Below are positions 17,430-25,671 of a DNA stretch of 40,173 bases, in pieces. The stretch spans positions 1 through 40,173 of the forward strand of contig JAHHQS010000017.1 of NCBI GenBank assembly GCA_020026285.1, in the 5' to 3' direction. The position numbers and the translations under genes were made by a program. This stretch comes from Parabacteroides sp. (GTDB taxonomy: Bacteria; Bacteroidota; Bacteroidia; Bacteroidales; Tannerellaceae). A model generated the notes under the pieces. The model worked only from the letters and a program-made list of their open reading frames with translations. It had not been told where the DNA came from and ran no database searches. Position 1 is the first letter of the stretch. Each line of letters opens with the position of its first letter.

Positions 17430-17471
17430 AATTATGTAATTTTTATTTTAAAAATCTCGTTTTACTGATTG

Positions 17472-17502
17472 CAAAAATACTAAATTTTGTCAGTCGGCCC
17501 AA
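17472..17502 (-). promoter_or_regulatory. Promoter of trxA
   Basis: On the minus strand TTG (17500-17502) is followed after 20 bases by TATTTTTG (17472-17479). The -33 element lies just beyond the dnaE stop codon at 17505. The transcript would begin near 17466. Confidence 0.7.
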
Positions 17503-17504
17503 TT

Positions 17505-20500
17505 TTACTTGTTAATTTTAAAGTCAATGCAGTCACTCTCTTTTAAATAATCAACTAATTCTCTGGTAACGTTTAATTTAGTATTCCTGGAGAACAGATT
17601 TAGTGATATATTATTGGTACCATCGACCACTTTAAAGTACAACAAACTCTTGCCCGGATTCTTTTTTATCAAGGTATATAGTTCATTGATCATGGCTTCA
17701 TCCAAATCATGAATAGGAATTGTGATAGATATATTCTCGATAAGCTTATCTTTCTCGTCCGGTAAAAGTTTGATTGAAGCTATTCTGAAATCAAAAATCT
17801 TGTCGTTATATCTTCTTGGTTCCATTTTGCCGTTGATCAGGAGATACATGCCGACCTTTCCATATTTGCTATATTCCACGTAGTTCTCTCCGAAAAGAGC
17901 GATTTCTCCACTACCAGTAAAGTCTTCTACTTTCAATATACCAAAAGGATTTCCGGTCTTGGTTGTTCCTTCTCGGAATCCGCTTACGATACCGCCGGCA
18001 AGAACATCACGGCCAATCAGACTTTCTTTATCGTTGAATTCAACCATTCCGGTATTACATACATAATCCAGAATAATCTTGAATTCATCTAGTGGATGAG
18101 CTGACAGATAAATACCTACCAGTTCTTTTTCCTTGTTTAATCTTTCTAGATCACTCCATCTTTCAGCCTGAGGTATTTCTGGTTTGGAGATAGGAATGAA
18201 GTTCTCATCACCGAATAAAGAATTTGCCGCCGTTAATTTATCTGTTTGATATTTATTTCCATATCGAACCAATGTATCCAGGAAGAGCTCACCTTTTCCG
18301 TTATCAACAAAGAAAGATTCTCTTTGGATGTTGAATTCATCGAAAGCACCGGCTAAGGCAAGAGATTCGATGTTTTTCTTGTTACATGATGATAAGTTAA
18401 CACGCTCAACAAAGTCGAAGATATCTTTAAACGGACCATTCTTCTTACGTTCTTCGATAATATTCAAAACGGCTGCTTCGCCAACTCCTTTGATGGCCCC
18501 CATACCGAAACGAATATTCTTTTGCTTGTCAACGCTGAACTTTAGAATAGATTCGTTCACATCCGGTCCAAGAACCTGTATGCCCATCGCTTTACATTCG
18601 TCCATGAACTTGGTGATATCCGTAATGTTCGATAAGCTTCGGCTCAATACGGCAGCCATATATTCAGAAGGGTAGTTCGCTTTAAGATAAGCAGTCTGAT
18701 AAGCGACCCATGAATAGCAGGTAGCATGACTCTTATTGAAGGCATAAGAAGCGAATTTTTCCCAGTCTGCCCAGATTTTGTTTAATGTCTTTTCATCGTA
18801 GCCATTAGCCTGTCCGCCTGAAAGGAATTTGGTCTTTAGAGCATTCATCTTCTCAATCAGCTTCTTACCCATTGCTTTACGAAGAGCATCACTCTCACCA
18901 CGGGTGAAGTTCGCCAACAAACGGGACAGAAGCATGACCTGCTCCTGATAGACCGTAATTCCATAGGTGTCTTTCAAATAACGTTCCATGACCGGGATAT
19001 CGTATTTGATTTCTTCCTTTCCTTGTTTACGGGCAATGAACGATGGAATGTAGTCCATAGGTCCCGGACGATACAAGGCATTCATGGCAATCAAGTCTTC
19101 AAACTTGGAAGGTTGCAATTCTTTCAAGTATTTCTGCATACCGGCCGACTCGAACTGGAATGTTCCGGTAGTCTTTCCTTCGCAATATAACTTGTAAGTT
19201 GCCGGATCTTCCAGGCTGATATGGTCGATATCTAAATCATGACCTGTAGTCAGTTTGACATTTTCCAAGGCCTCCTTGATGATTGAAAGAGTTTTCAATC
19301 CCAGGAAGTCCATCTTGATTAATCCGGTCTCTTCAATTACCGAACCTTCATATTGGGTTACCAGCATTTCCTCGCCGGTATCTTTATCTTTAGCTGTACT
19401 GACTGGAACAACATCCGAAATGTCATAACGACCGATGATAACACCGCACGCATGAACACCTGTATTACGAACGTTTCCTTCCAGCATCTGAGCATATTTC
19501 AACGTATCGCGAACCAGAGGGTCGGATCCATTGGCTGCTTCTTTTAATTCCGGAACATATTCGATGGCATCCTTCAGTTTGAATTTCTTCATATCCGGAA
19601 TTTTATCCGGAACGAGTTTGGCTAATCGATTGGCTTCGGCCAATGGCACTTTTTCAACACGTGCCACATCCTTAATGGCCGATTTCGTAGCCATTGTACC
19701 ATAAGTAATAATGTGAGCCACACGTTCTGCTCCATATTTCTCTGTTACCCAGCGTAGAACTTCACCACGACCATCATCATCGAAGTCGGTATCAATATCG
19801 GGCAAGGAAATACGGTCCGGATTCAAGAAACGTTCGAACAGCAAATCGTATTTGATCGGGTCAATCTTGGTAATCCCCAAACAATAGGCAACGGCAGATC
19901 CCGCTGCAGATCCACGGCCTGGACCAACAGAAACGTTTAGTTCTTCACGTGCTGCACGGATGAAATCCTGTACAATCAGGAAGTAACCAGGGAAACCCAT
20001 TGTCTTCATGATATGAAGCTCGAAATTCAGACGTTCCTTTACTTCATCAGAAAGAGGATCTCCGTATCGGGGAGTCGCCCCTTCGTAGGTGATCTTTGCC
20101 AGATAATCGGCTTCCAGTTTGATACGGTAAAGTTTGTCGTATCCGCCTAATTTTTTGATTTTGGCTTCAGCAGCTTCCTGACTTAATACGACATTTCCGT
20201 TTTCATCACGTGTGAATTCGTCGAACAGATCTTTTTCAGTGAATTTCTTTCTGTATTCTTCTTCTGTTCCGAAGTCTTCCGGAATTGTATAAGTCGGCAT
20301 GATAGGGCCGCTATCAATACTATAATATTCTACTTTTTCTGCAATCTCGAGTGTGTTACTTAATACTTCAGGAATATCATGGAAGATCTGATTCATTTCC
20401 AGAGTCGTTTTCATCCATTCCTGTTTGGTATAATGCATACGATTCGGATCATTCAAATCCTTTCCGGTACTCAGACAGATTAATCGGTCGTGTGCATCGG

Positions 20501-21308
20501 CATCCTCTTCATTGACGAAGTGTACGTCATTTGTTGCAATCAGCTTGATATTATGTTTGTGAGCAAACTCGATCAGAACTTTATTTACTTCAGTCTGATA
20601 TTTGAAAACTTTCTGGTCAGCATCCGGACGATGAGTTTCATGGCGTTGCATTTCCAGATAATAATCTTCTCCGAAAATATTCTTGAACCATAAAACGGCT
20701 TCTTCGGCTCCTTTCAGATCACCATGCATGATCTTTTGTGGAATTTCTCCACCGATACAAGCAGAACAGACAATCAATCCTTCATGATGTTCTTCCAGTA
20801 ATTCCTTATCTATACGTGGACGAGCATAGAAACCTTCTGTCCATGATTTGGAAACAATTTTGATCAGGTTCTTATAGCCCTGCATGTTCTTGGCAAGAAC
20901 AATCAGGTGCCAGCCGCTACGATCTTCTTTGGATTCCTTTTTCAGACGGTGATTACGAGCACAATAACATTCGCACCCAAAGATAGGCTTGAATAACTGT
21001 GATTGAGCTTCTTCTATTAGTTTTGGAATTTCATTCTTTCTTGCAGATTCTTCATCAGTAAGAGCATCCTCTTTCGTTTCAAGTTGCTTCAGTTCCTTCT
21101 TTAAGTCTTTAATGACTCCATTAGGTTTACTGTTTTTCTTGCTGACTTTGTTGAAAAACTCTTTGATACCAAACATGTTACCATGGTCGGTAATGGCAAG
21201 AGCACGCATTCCGTCGCCGTAAGCTTTGTCAATTAATGCACTGATTGAAGCTTGCCCGTCGAGTAATGAATATTGTGTATGTACGTGTAGATGAATGAAT
21301 GGTTCCAT
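17505..21308 (-). CDS. dnaE: DNA polymerase III alpha subunit
   Basis: A 1267-residue replicative polymerase. The N-terminal PHP domain begins FIHLHVHTQYSLLDG, with the HxH metal-binding pair (His8, His10) kept, and continues to about residue 300. The palm carries GPGRGSAAGSAVAYCLG and the catalytic acidic motif LPDIDTDFDDDGR near residue 500. The thumb and fingers follow, then the tandem helix-hairpin-helix near 880-960, and an OB-fold near 1085-1165 (VAGIVSGFREGTTKTGNPFG). Length and motifs fit the DnaE1 type. The frame is open nine codons further up to a TTG at 21335, but that TTG lies in the -7 box of a full promoter, so the ATG at 21308 is the start. It is followed by trxA. Confidence 0.97.
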   Translation of the reverse strand: MEPFIHLHVHTQYSLLDGQASISALIDKAYGDGMRALAITDHGNMFGIKEFFNKVSKKNSKPNGVIKDLKKELKQLETKEDALTDEESARKNEIPKLIEEAQSQLFKPIFGCECYCARNHRLKKESKEDRSGWHLIVLAKNMQGYKNLIKIVSKSWTEGFYARPRIDKELLEEHHEGLIVCSACIGGEIPQKIMHGDLKGAEEAVLWFKNIFGEDYYLEMQRHETHRPDADQKVFKYQTEVNKVLIEFAHKHNIKLIATNDVHFVNEEDADAHDRLICLSTGKDLNDPNRMHYTKQEWMKTTLEMNQIFHDIPEVLSNTLEIAEKVEYYSIDSGPIMPTYTIPEDFGTEEEYRKKFTEKDLFDEFTRDENGNVVLSQEAAEAKIKKLGGYDKLYRIKLEADYLAKITYEGATPRYGDPLSDEVKERLNFELHIMKTMGFPGYFLIVQDFIRAAREELNVSVGPGRGSAAGSAVAYCLGITKIDPIKYDLLFERFLNPDRISLPDIDTDFDDDGRGEVLRWVTEKYGAERVAHIITYGTMATKSAIKDVARVEKVPLAEANRLAKLVPDKIPDMKKFKLKDAIEYVPELKEAANGSDPLVRDTLKYAQMLEGNVRNTGVHACGVIIGRYDISDVVPVSTAKDKDTGEEMLVTQYEGSVIEETGLIKMDFLGLKTLSIIKEALENVKLTTGHDLDIDHISLEDPATYKLYCEGKTTGTFQFESAGMQKYLKELQPSKFEDLIAMNALYRPGPMDYIPSFIARKQGKEEIKYDIPVMERYLKDTYGITVYQEQVMLLSRLLANFTRGESDALRKAMGKKLIEKMNALKTKFLSGGQANGYDEKTLNKIWADWEKFASYAFNKSHATCYSWVAYQTAYLKANYPSEYMAAVLSRSLSNITDITKFMDECKAMGIQVLGPDVNESILKFSVDKQKNIRFGMGAIKGVGEAAVLNIIEERKKNGPFKDIFDFVERVNLSSCNKKNIESLALAGAFDEFNIQRESFFVDNGKGELFLDTLVRYGNKYQTDKLTAANSLFGDENFIPISKPEIPQAERWSDLERLNKEKELVGIYLSAHPLDEFKIILDYVCNTGMVEFNDKESLIGRDVLAGGIVSGFREGTTKTGNPFGILKVEDFTGSGEIALFGENYVEYSKYGKVGMYLLINGKMEPRRYNDKIFDFRIASIKLLPDEKDKLIENISITIPIHDLDEAMINELYTLIKKNPGKSLLYFKVVDGTNNISLNLFSRNTKLNVTRELVDYLKESDCIDFKINK

Positions 21309-21332
21309 ATGTCGGGATTGATTTAGTGTGAG

Positions 21333-21364
21333 CAAAATTACGCTTTATTGTTAAGCAAAACAAA
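21333..21364 (-). promoter_or_regulatory. Promoter of dnaE
   Basis: On the minus strand TTTG (21361-21364), a 20-base spacer and TAATTTTG (21333-21340) give a complete match. The transcript would start near 21327, about 19 bases before the ATG at 21308. Confidence 0.75.
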
Positions 21365-21435
21365 GAGAATAATATAAATAATATAAATAAGGTTATGAAT
21401 ATTATTTTTAATAAGTCCTTTACATTTAAATAAAA

Positions 21436-21466
21436 AAGAACGGTAATTTTTCAGATTACCGTTCTT
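21436..21466 (-). terminator. Terminator of the GH20 hexosaminidase gene
   Basis: A perfect 12-base stem (21436-21447 with 21455-21466) with a 7-base loop, followed on the minus strand by a run of T. It lies 13 bases after the stop codon at 21479. Confidence 0.88.
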
Positions 21467-21478
21467 CCATTTGTTCTT

Positions 21479-23353
21479 TTATTGTGCCTTTTTCGTGAGT
21501 TCGTCAATTCTAAGTGTAATGACTTTACCGCTTTGTTTTCCATTTCTGTAAGTCACTACTCTTAACCAGGTAGCATTCATCGGTATGCTAAGCGGTTCGC
21601 TGTATTTCGGAGTGAAAGGATCTGGATCCGTATTGTCGAATGTATAGTAAATATCTGAATCTTCCAGTTCACAACCAATCTTGATCTTAACTTCTTCATT
21701 TTCTTTGTACGGAGTGATGATAGCATTGTACATACTTCTGGCATAATTGATCTGTGCTTCGTCGGCTCTTTCAAAATGCTTTTCAACACGAGGCCAGAAT
21801 TTATTCCAGTCTGCTTTCTTCGGACCCGTCCATAAAACTTCAGCCAAAGCCCAGCCTCTTGGCCATGCCATGTATTCTGCCTGACGGAAAGTAGGAACTG
21901 ATTCTGTCCACAAATTACCTTGTCCACCCAGAACCATTTCTGCGGGAACACCATCAGGAGTAGGATTGAATTTATAAGAATCACTTAAACGACACATAGA
22001 ATAAGTGTCTGGTTCAACAGAAGGTTCGCCTTGCCATAAGTCCAAATAACAATGCTGGGTAGGAGTCATGATGACATGGTGGTTTGCTTTGGCAGCCTTG
22101 ATGCCACCTTCCATTCCTCGCCAGCTCATGACTGTAGCGTCTGGAGCCAATCCTCCTTCTGAAATCTCGTCCCAGCCAATCAGCTTTTTACCTTTTGACT
22201 GAAGCATCTTTTCAAGGCGATGAATGAAATAACTTTGTAATTCATGTTCATCTTTTAGATTTTCTGCTTTCATTCGTTTCTGACAAAGCGGACATTTATG
22301 CCAGAATCCTTTGAAACATTCGTCTCCACCAATATGAATATATTCATCTGGGAAAAGAGAAGCCACTTCAGTGAATACTTTGTCTAGAAATTCAAAGGTC
22401 TCTTCTTTTCCGGCACAAAGTGTATTTTCGTCTTCTCCATAGAATTTGTTTCCAACGTTGACTGTCTTTGGTGCATTAAAACAAGCCAATTCCGGGTAAG
22501 CGACCAATGTAGACAAACTATGTCCCGGAACATCTATTTCTGGAATTACTCGAACATATCGCTTCTTGGCATAAGCGATCACTTCTTTAATATCTTCATG
22601 AGTATAGAATCCTCCGTATGTCGCCTTTTCTCCCGGAAGCTGACGCTCTCTATGCCACCATTGACCAACACGTTTGGCACGCCAGGCTCCGACTTTTGCC
22701 AATTGCGGATAAGATTTGATTTCAATTCTCCAGCCCTGGTCGTCTGTTAAGTGCCAGTGGAAAACGTTCATCTTGTATTCGGCTAATTCGTCAATGTAAC
22801 GCATTACTTCTTCTTTGGTGAACCAATGACGACTGACATCTAGCATTAAACCTCTCCAAGGATATTGAGGTTTGTCGGTGATTTCTCCACACTGAATAGT
22901 CCATTCAATGTCCTTTTGAATTTCTTTATTCTTAACTTCTTTAGGAAGCATTTGTAATAATGTCTGCATGCCATAGAATAAACCGGCAGGCTTGTTCGCT
23001 TGTAATTCAATCTTCCCTTTGTTTACATTCAGATGATATCCTTCATTACCCAAGGAGGAGTCATCAACAAGAGATAATTGGATTTTACCATTGTCTTTAA
23101 TCTCTAGAGAATAACCTAAGGCCGGACTAGCTTTCTGATTGAAAAGTTCTGCAATAGAAACCAGTTCCTGGTTTGATTTGTCTAATCCAATGGTTGTCTG
23201 AGGCGACAATTTGAAATAGTTATCAGTTAGAGATATTTCCTGTGGAATAGGAATTAATGCCGCTTCTTCAGGCTTTTGTTTAATATCGCTGGTACATTGT
23301 GTAAAAACAAAGGCAAAAGCAGCCAGGGAAATTGTTAATAGAGTGTTTCTCAT
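21479..23353 (-). CDS. Beta-N-acetylhexosaminidase, glycoside hydrolase family 20 (lipoprotein)
   Basis: A 624-residue exported enzyme that removes terminal beta-linked N-acetylglucosamine or N-acetylgalactosamine. The signal peptide ends at Cys20 in a lipobox-like FTQC, so a lipid anchor is likely. Residues about 30-160 form the GH20b alpha/beta domain; 163-510 form the catalytic TIM barrel with GLMLDVSRHW, MNVFHWHLTDDQGWRIEIK, PEIDVPGHSLS and the catalytic pair Asp344-Glu345 in IHIGGDECFKGF. A C-terminal beta domain (about 545-615) with YYTFDNTDPDPFTPKYSEPL resembles the chitobiase C-terminal repeat. The Cys residues of CPLCQKRM near 355 are typical of Bacteroidota members. No acidic lipoprotein-export signal follows Cys20, so whether it faces the periplasm or the surface is open. 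Single-gene unit. Confidence 0.95.
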   Translation of the reverse strand: MRNTLLTISLAAFAFVFTQCTSDIKQKPEEAALIPIPQEISLTDNYFKLSPQTTIGLDKSNQELVSIAELFNQKASPALGYSLEIKDNGKIQLSLVDDSSLGNEGYHLNVNKGKIELQANKPAGLFYGMQTLLQMLPKEVKNKEIQKDIEWTIQCGEITDKPQYPWRGLMLDVSRHWFTKEEVMRYIDELAEYKMNVFHWHLTDDQGWRIEIKSYPQLAKVGAWRAKRVGQWWHRERQLPGEKATYGGFYTHEDIKEVIAYAKKRYVRVIPEIDVPGHSLSTLVAYPELACFNAPKTVNVGNKFYGEDENTLCAGKEETFEFLDKVFTEVASLFPDEYIHIGGDECFKGFWHKCPLCQKRMKAENLKDEHELQSYFIHRLEKMLQSKGKKLIGWDEISEGGLAPDATVMSWRGMEGGIKAAKANHHVIMTPTQHCYLDLWQGEPSVEPDTYSMCRLSDSYKFNPTPDGVPAEMVLGGQGNLWTESVPTFRQAEYMAWPRGWALAEVLWTGPKKADWNKFWPRVEKHFERADEAQINYARSMYNAIITPYKENEEVKIKIGCELEDSDIYYTFDNTDPDPFTPKYSEPLSIPMNATWLRVVTYRNGKQSGKVITLRIDELTKKAQ

Positions 23354-23384
23354 TATATTAATTTGTTATATCAATAATTTACAA

Positions 23385-23392
23385 CAAAGATA
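23385..23392 (-). promoter_or_regulatory. Probable -7 box of the hexosaminidase gene
   Basis: On the minus strand TATCTTTG lies about 31 bases before the ATG at 23353. I find no TTG at the expected distance upstream. Confidence 0.55.
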
Positions 23393-23432
23393 GTTATTAA
23401 TAATGAGATAGAGTTTATTGGTGGAAAAAAAT

Positions 23433-23480
23433 AGAATGTAAGGTTTTGGTCTTTATATCTCTTTATAATGTACACATTCT
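23433..23480 (-). terminator. Probable terminator of the small beta-barrel gene
   Basis: A 7-base inverted repeat (23433-23439 with 23474-23480) with a long loop is followed on the minus strand by A then seven T. It lies two bases after the stop codon. The long loop lowers confidence. Confidence 0.5.
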
Positions 23481-23482
23481 AA

Positions 23483-24121
23483 TTACTTTCTAAAGAAGTA
23501 TCCTAGAGAAAACGATACATTGTTTTGGAATAAATTAGATTCTCCTTCATGTTTGACAGATCTGCGATCTAATGTACCTGTAAGACTGTTTATCGCAAAG
23601 AAGAATTTGTTGTATTCTACACTTATTCCTAGATTCACTCCAAGATCGAATGTCCTCAGATCGTTTTTTTCATTGCTTCCAAAATTGATATTTGTCGATT
23701 GAGAGTCAGGATTAGTTCTCATTTTCCCAAATAAAGAAAAATCCAATGAAGGTCCGGCAAATATAGAAAAGCGAACATCTGAAAGATGAAACGTATATGC
23801 AATATTTAGTGGAGTCTGTATTGAATAGTAGGAATAACTATTATGATTTTCTCTGGTGATAGGATTATTATTATGTGAATAATATGAACCTCCTTGATTA
23901 ACAAAAGCTACTTCTGGCCTGAAAGACAATCCTTTATAAATATGAACATCCATAATTCCAGCAATATTAAATCCGAAACGGCCACCAGAAATATAATCGC
24001 CGTGAACACGTTGTGTCAAGGATGAATATGCGCCACCAGCTTTTACTCCAAAATCTATTTGAGAGAATGCAGGTACAATGGATAAAATCCAGAATGTAAA
24101 TATATAATAGAATAATTTCAT
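23483..24121 (-). CDS. Outer-membrane beta-barrel protein (PorT/OmpA-like barrel family)
   Basis: A 212-residue protein with a signal peptide at residues 1-20 (MKLFYYIFTFWILSIVPAFS, then Gln). The mature part opens with IDFGVKAGGAYSSLTQRV, the glycine-rich first strand of the Bacteroidota 'outer membrane protein beta-barrel' family, and alternates short strands with loops (GLSFRPEVAFVNQGGSYYS, LNIAYTFHLSDVRFSIFAGP) to a C-terminal SFSLGYFFRK. This suggests an eight- to ten-strand barrel with no plug domain. The frame is open to a TTG at 24160, but the ATG at 24121 gives a clean signal peptide and leaves room for the promoter. The role is unknown; members of the family are mostly uncharacterised. 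Confidence 0.8.
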   Translation of the reverse strand: MKLFYYIFTFWILSIVPAFSQIDFGVKAGGAYSSLTQRVHGDYISGGRFGFNIAGIMDVHIYKGLSFRPEVAFVNQGGSYYSHNNNPITRENHNSYSYYSIQTPLNIAYTFHLSDVRFSIFAGPSLDFSLFGKMRTNPDSQSTNINFGSNEKNDLRTFDLGVNLGISVEYNKFFFAINSLTGTLDRRSVKHEGESNLFQNNVSFSLGYFFRK

Positions 24122-24147
24122 GGAAAATTCTTTTTTGTTGTTGCAGA

Positions 24148-24155
24148 CAAAGATA
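24148..24155 (-). promoter_or_regulatory. Probable -7 box of the beta-barrel gene
   Basis: On the minus strand TATCTTTG lies 26 bases before the ATG at 24121. No well-spaced -33 element is visible. Confidence 0.55.
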
Positions 24156-24233
24156 ATCAAACAAAATGATACTTTTCTTGTATTGACAGAGTTTTATGTT
24201 TCGTTAAACAAAAAAGCGCATTTAAAACAATAG

Positions 24234-24263
24234 TTCCCTATGTCTTTTGTAAGGCATAGGGAA
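24234..24263 (-). terminator. Terminator of the LysE-CBM9 pair
   Basis: An 11-base stem with one G-U pair (24234-24244 with 24253-24263) and an 8-base loop, followed on the minus strand by a T-rich stretch. It lies 32 bases after the CBM9-like gene. Confidence 0.7.
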
Positions 24264-24295
24264 TAATAATATGAATTTATATAGAAATTTATCTA

Positions 24296-24937
24296 TTAGA
24301 AATATAATTCACCAAAGAATTTCGGACAATGGAAATCCGGATTTGGCAGGTCGATAGGATTCCAACTTACAAAATGGGGATATTCAGTATCGTCAGCACA
24401 ATTATAGAAGTTTGCCAAGATTTTTTCTGGCAGATTCAAGGGATCTAGTCCCATTACAGATAAAGGGATTGCAACTAAAAGCTCCCAGTCATAAATACCT
24501 TTCTTCTCATTGAATGTTTTGTTCTCTAATGAAGAATAACGGATAATGGATTTGTATTCTTCATCTGTCAAAGAAGTCTTTTCTTCACGAGACAGACGTC
24601 TGGCGGCATCACATGTCCCAATACAATTGAATTCAAAATTCATATAAGATTTCTCACCTTCTTTTTGCATAAAGAATTCAACGCAGCTGTCTTCATGAAC
24701 CGCTGAATCATCTTTGTCATATACGGCTTTTAAAGAATGTCCTTTTACAAAATATCTGATATATAAATATTTATTAGACCGGGCAATATCAAAAGCAACA
24801 ATAGGCTTATAGCTGTATTCTTCCCAGTTTACAACATTTATATAATCACGGCATGCCTTATTTTCCATGATAAAACCGATGGATGCAAATTCTATTGAAT
24901 CTAATCCTGAAAGATATGGTACTTTTAGTCTTTTCAT
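24296..24937 (-). CDS. Carbohydrate-binding family 9-like protein
   Basis: A 213-residue protein resembling the CBM9-like beta-sandwich found at the ends of xylanases and as stand-alone proteins in Bacteroidota. Family phrases: a strand IVAFDIARSNKYLYIRYFVKG, an acidic block AVHEDSCVEFFM near residue 80-90, YMNFEFNCIGTCDAARR, and a closing SWNPIDLPNPDFHCPKFFGELYF. No signal peptide or membrane segment is present from the only good ATG, so it seems to be cytoplasmic, unlike most sugar-binding modules. It lies 26 bases after the LysE-family gene and shares its transcript. The ligand and role are not known. Confidence 0.75.
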   Translation of the reverse strand: MKRLKVPYLSGLDSIEFASIGFIMENKACRDYINVVNWEEYSYKPIVAFDIARSNKYLYIRYFVKGHSLKAVYDKDDSAVHEDSCVEFFMQKEGEKSYMNFEFNCIGTCDAARRLSREEKTSLTDEEYKSIIRYSSLENKTFNEKKGIYDWELLVAIPLSVMGLDPLNLPEKILANFYNCADDTEYPHFVSWNPIDLPNPDFHCPKFFGELYF

Positions 24938-24963
24938 TTTATTTAATTTAAAAGATTACTAAT

Positions 24964-25596
24964 CTATAGATATTTGGTATAAATAACAGATAATATCCCT
25001 AATATTGAAAGGATAATGATAATACTTCCCACTATACGATTCATTAGCCATATACCTCTTACGTTAAACCATTTTCTGAGTTTTGATACGATATATGTAA
25101 TAAACAGCCACCAGCAAATAGCTCCTATACCAATACATCCTATTCCTCCAAATATCATCCAAATGGGATTTTCTGGTGAAATGAAACTGAATCGAGCAAA
25201 TAATCCTATATATAATAAAACAATCAGAACATTACTGAATGTCAATAGAAAGGCTGTTATGAAGTCTTGTGTGTACGATAGTTTTCGTTCTTTTTGTTTC
25301 TTCAGATTTTTTGTCGGATTACTGTGATAGATATAATAACCAAAAATACCCAGGACAATACTTCCTGCAAATTGTAATGGTGTTTGATTGGTTTCAACAA
25401 AATTGATGACAACTCCCATACCTAGTCCTGTGAGCAGTGCATAAATCATGTCTGAAATCATGGCACCTAGCCCTGTAACAAAACCATGCCATCTACCTTT
25501 GCTTAATGTACGCTGAATACATAACATACCAATTGGCCCCATCGGAGCGGAAACCAAAATACCAATCAAAAAACCTTTAAGACCTATTGTAAACAT
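24964..25596 (-). CDS. LysE/RhtB-family transporter
   Basis: A 210-residue inner-membrane protein with six predicted helices: about 5-25 (GFLIGILVSAPMGPIGMLCI), 40-62, 73-90, 112-135, 143-168 and 184-206. The N-terminal stretch with the proline-glycine-rich APMGPIGMLCIQRTL followed by GFVTGLGAMISDMIYAL is the LysE signature. The family exports amino acids such as lysine, threonine or homoserine; the substrate cannot be told from sequence. It is the first gene of a two-gene unit with the CBM9-like protein. Confidence 0.85.
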   Translation of the reverse strand: MFTIGLKGFLIGILVSAPMGPIGMLCIQRTLSKGRWHGFVTGLGAMISDMIYALLTGLGMGVVINFVETNQTPLQFAGSIVLGIFGYYIYHSNPTKNLKKQKERKLSYTQDFITAFLLTFSNVLIVLLYIGLFARFSFISPENPIWMIFGGIGCIGIGAICWWLFITYIVSKLRKWFNVRGIWLMNRIVGSIIIILSILGILSVIYTKYL

Positions 25597-25629
25597 CCGC
25601 TATAATCTGATTTGTAAACATTGGATGTG

Positions 25630-25637
25630 CAAAGATA
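25630..25637 (-). promoter_or_regulatory. Probable -7 box of the LysE-CBM9 unit
   Basis: On the minus strand TATCTTTG lies 33 bases before the ATG at 25596 and just after the sulfatase stop. No clear -33 element is seen. Confidence 0.5.
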
Positions 25638-25671
25638 GATGGTTTAACTGAATTATCAGATATAAAAAATA

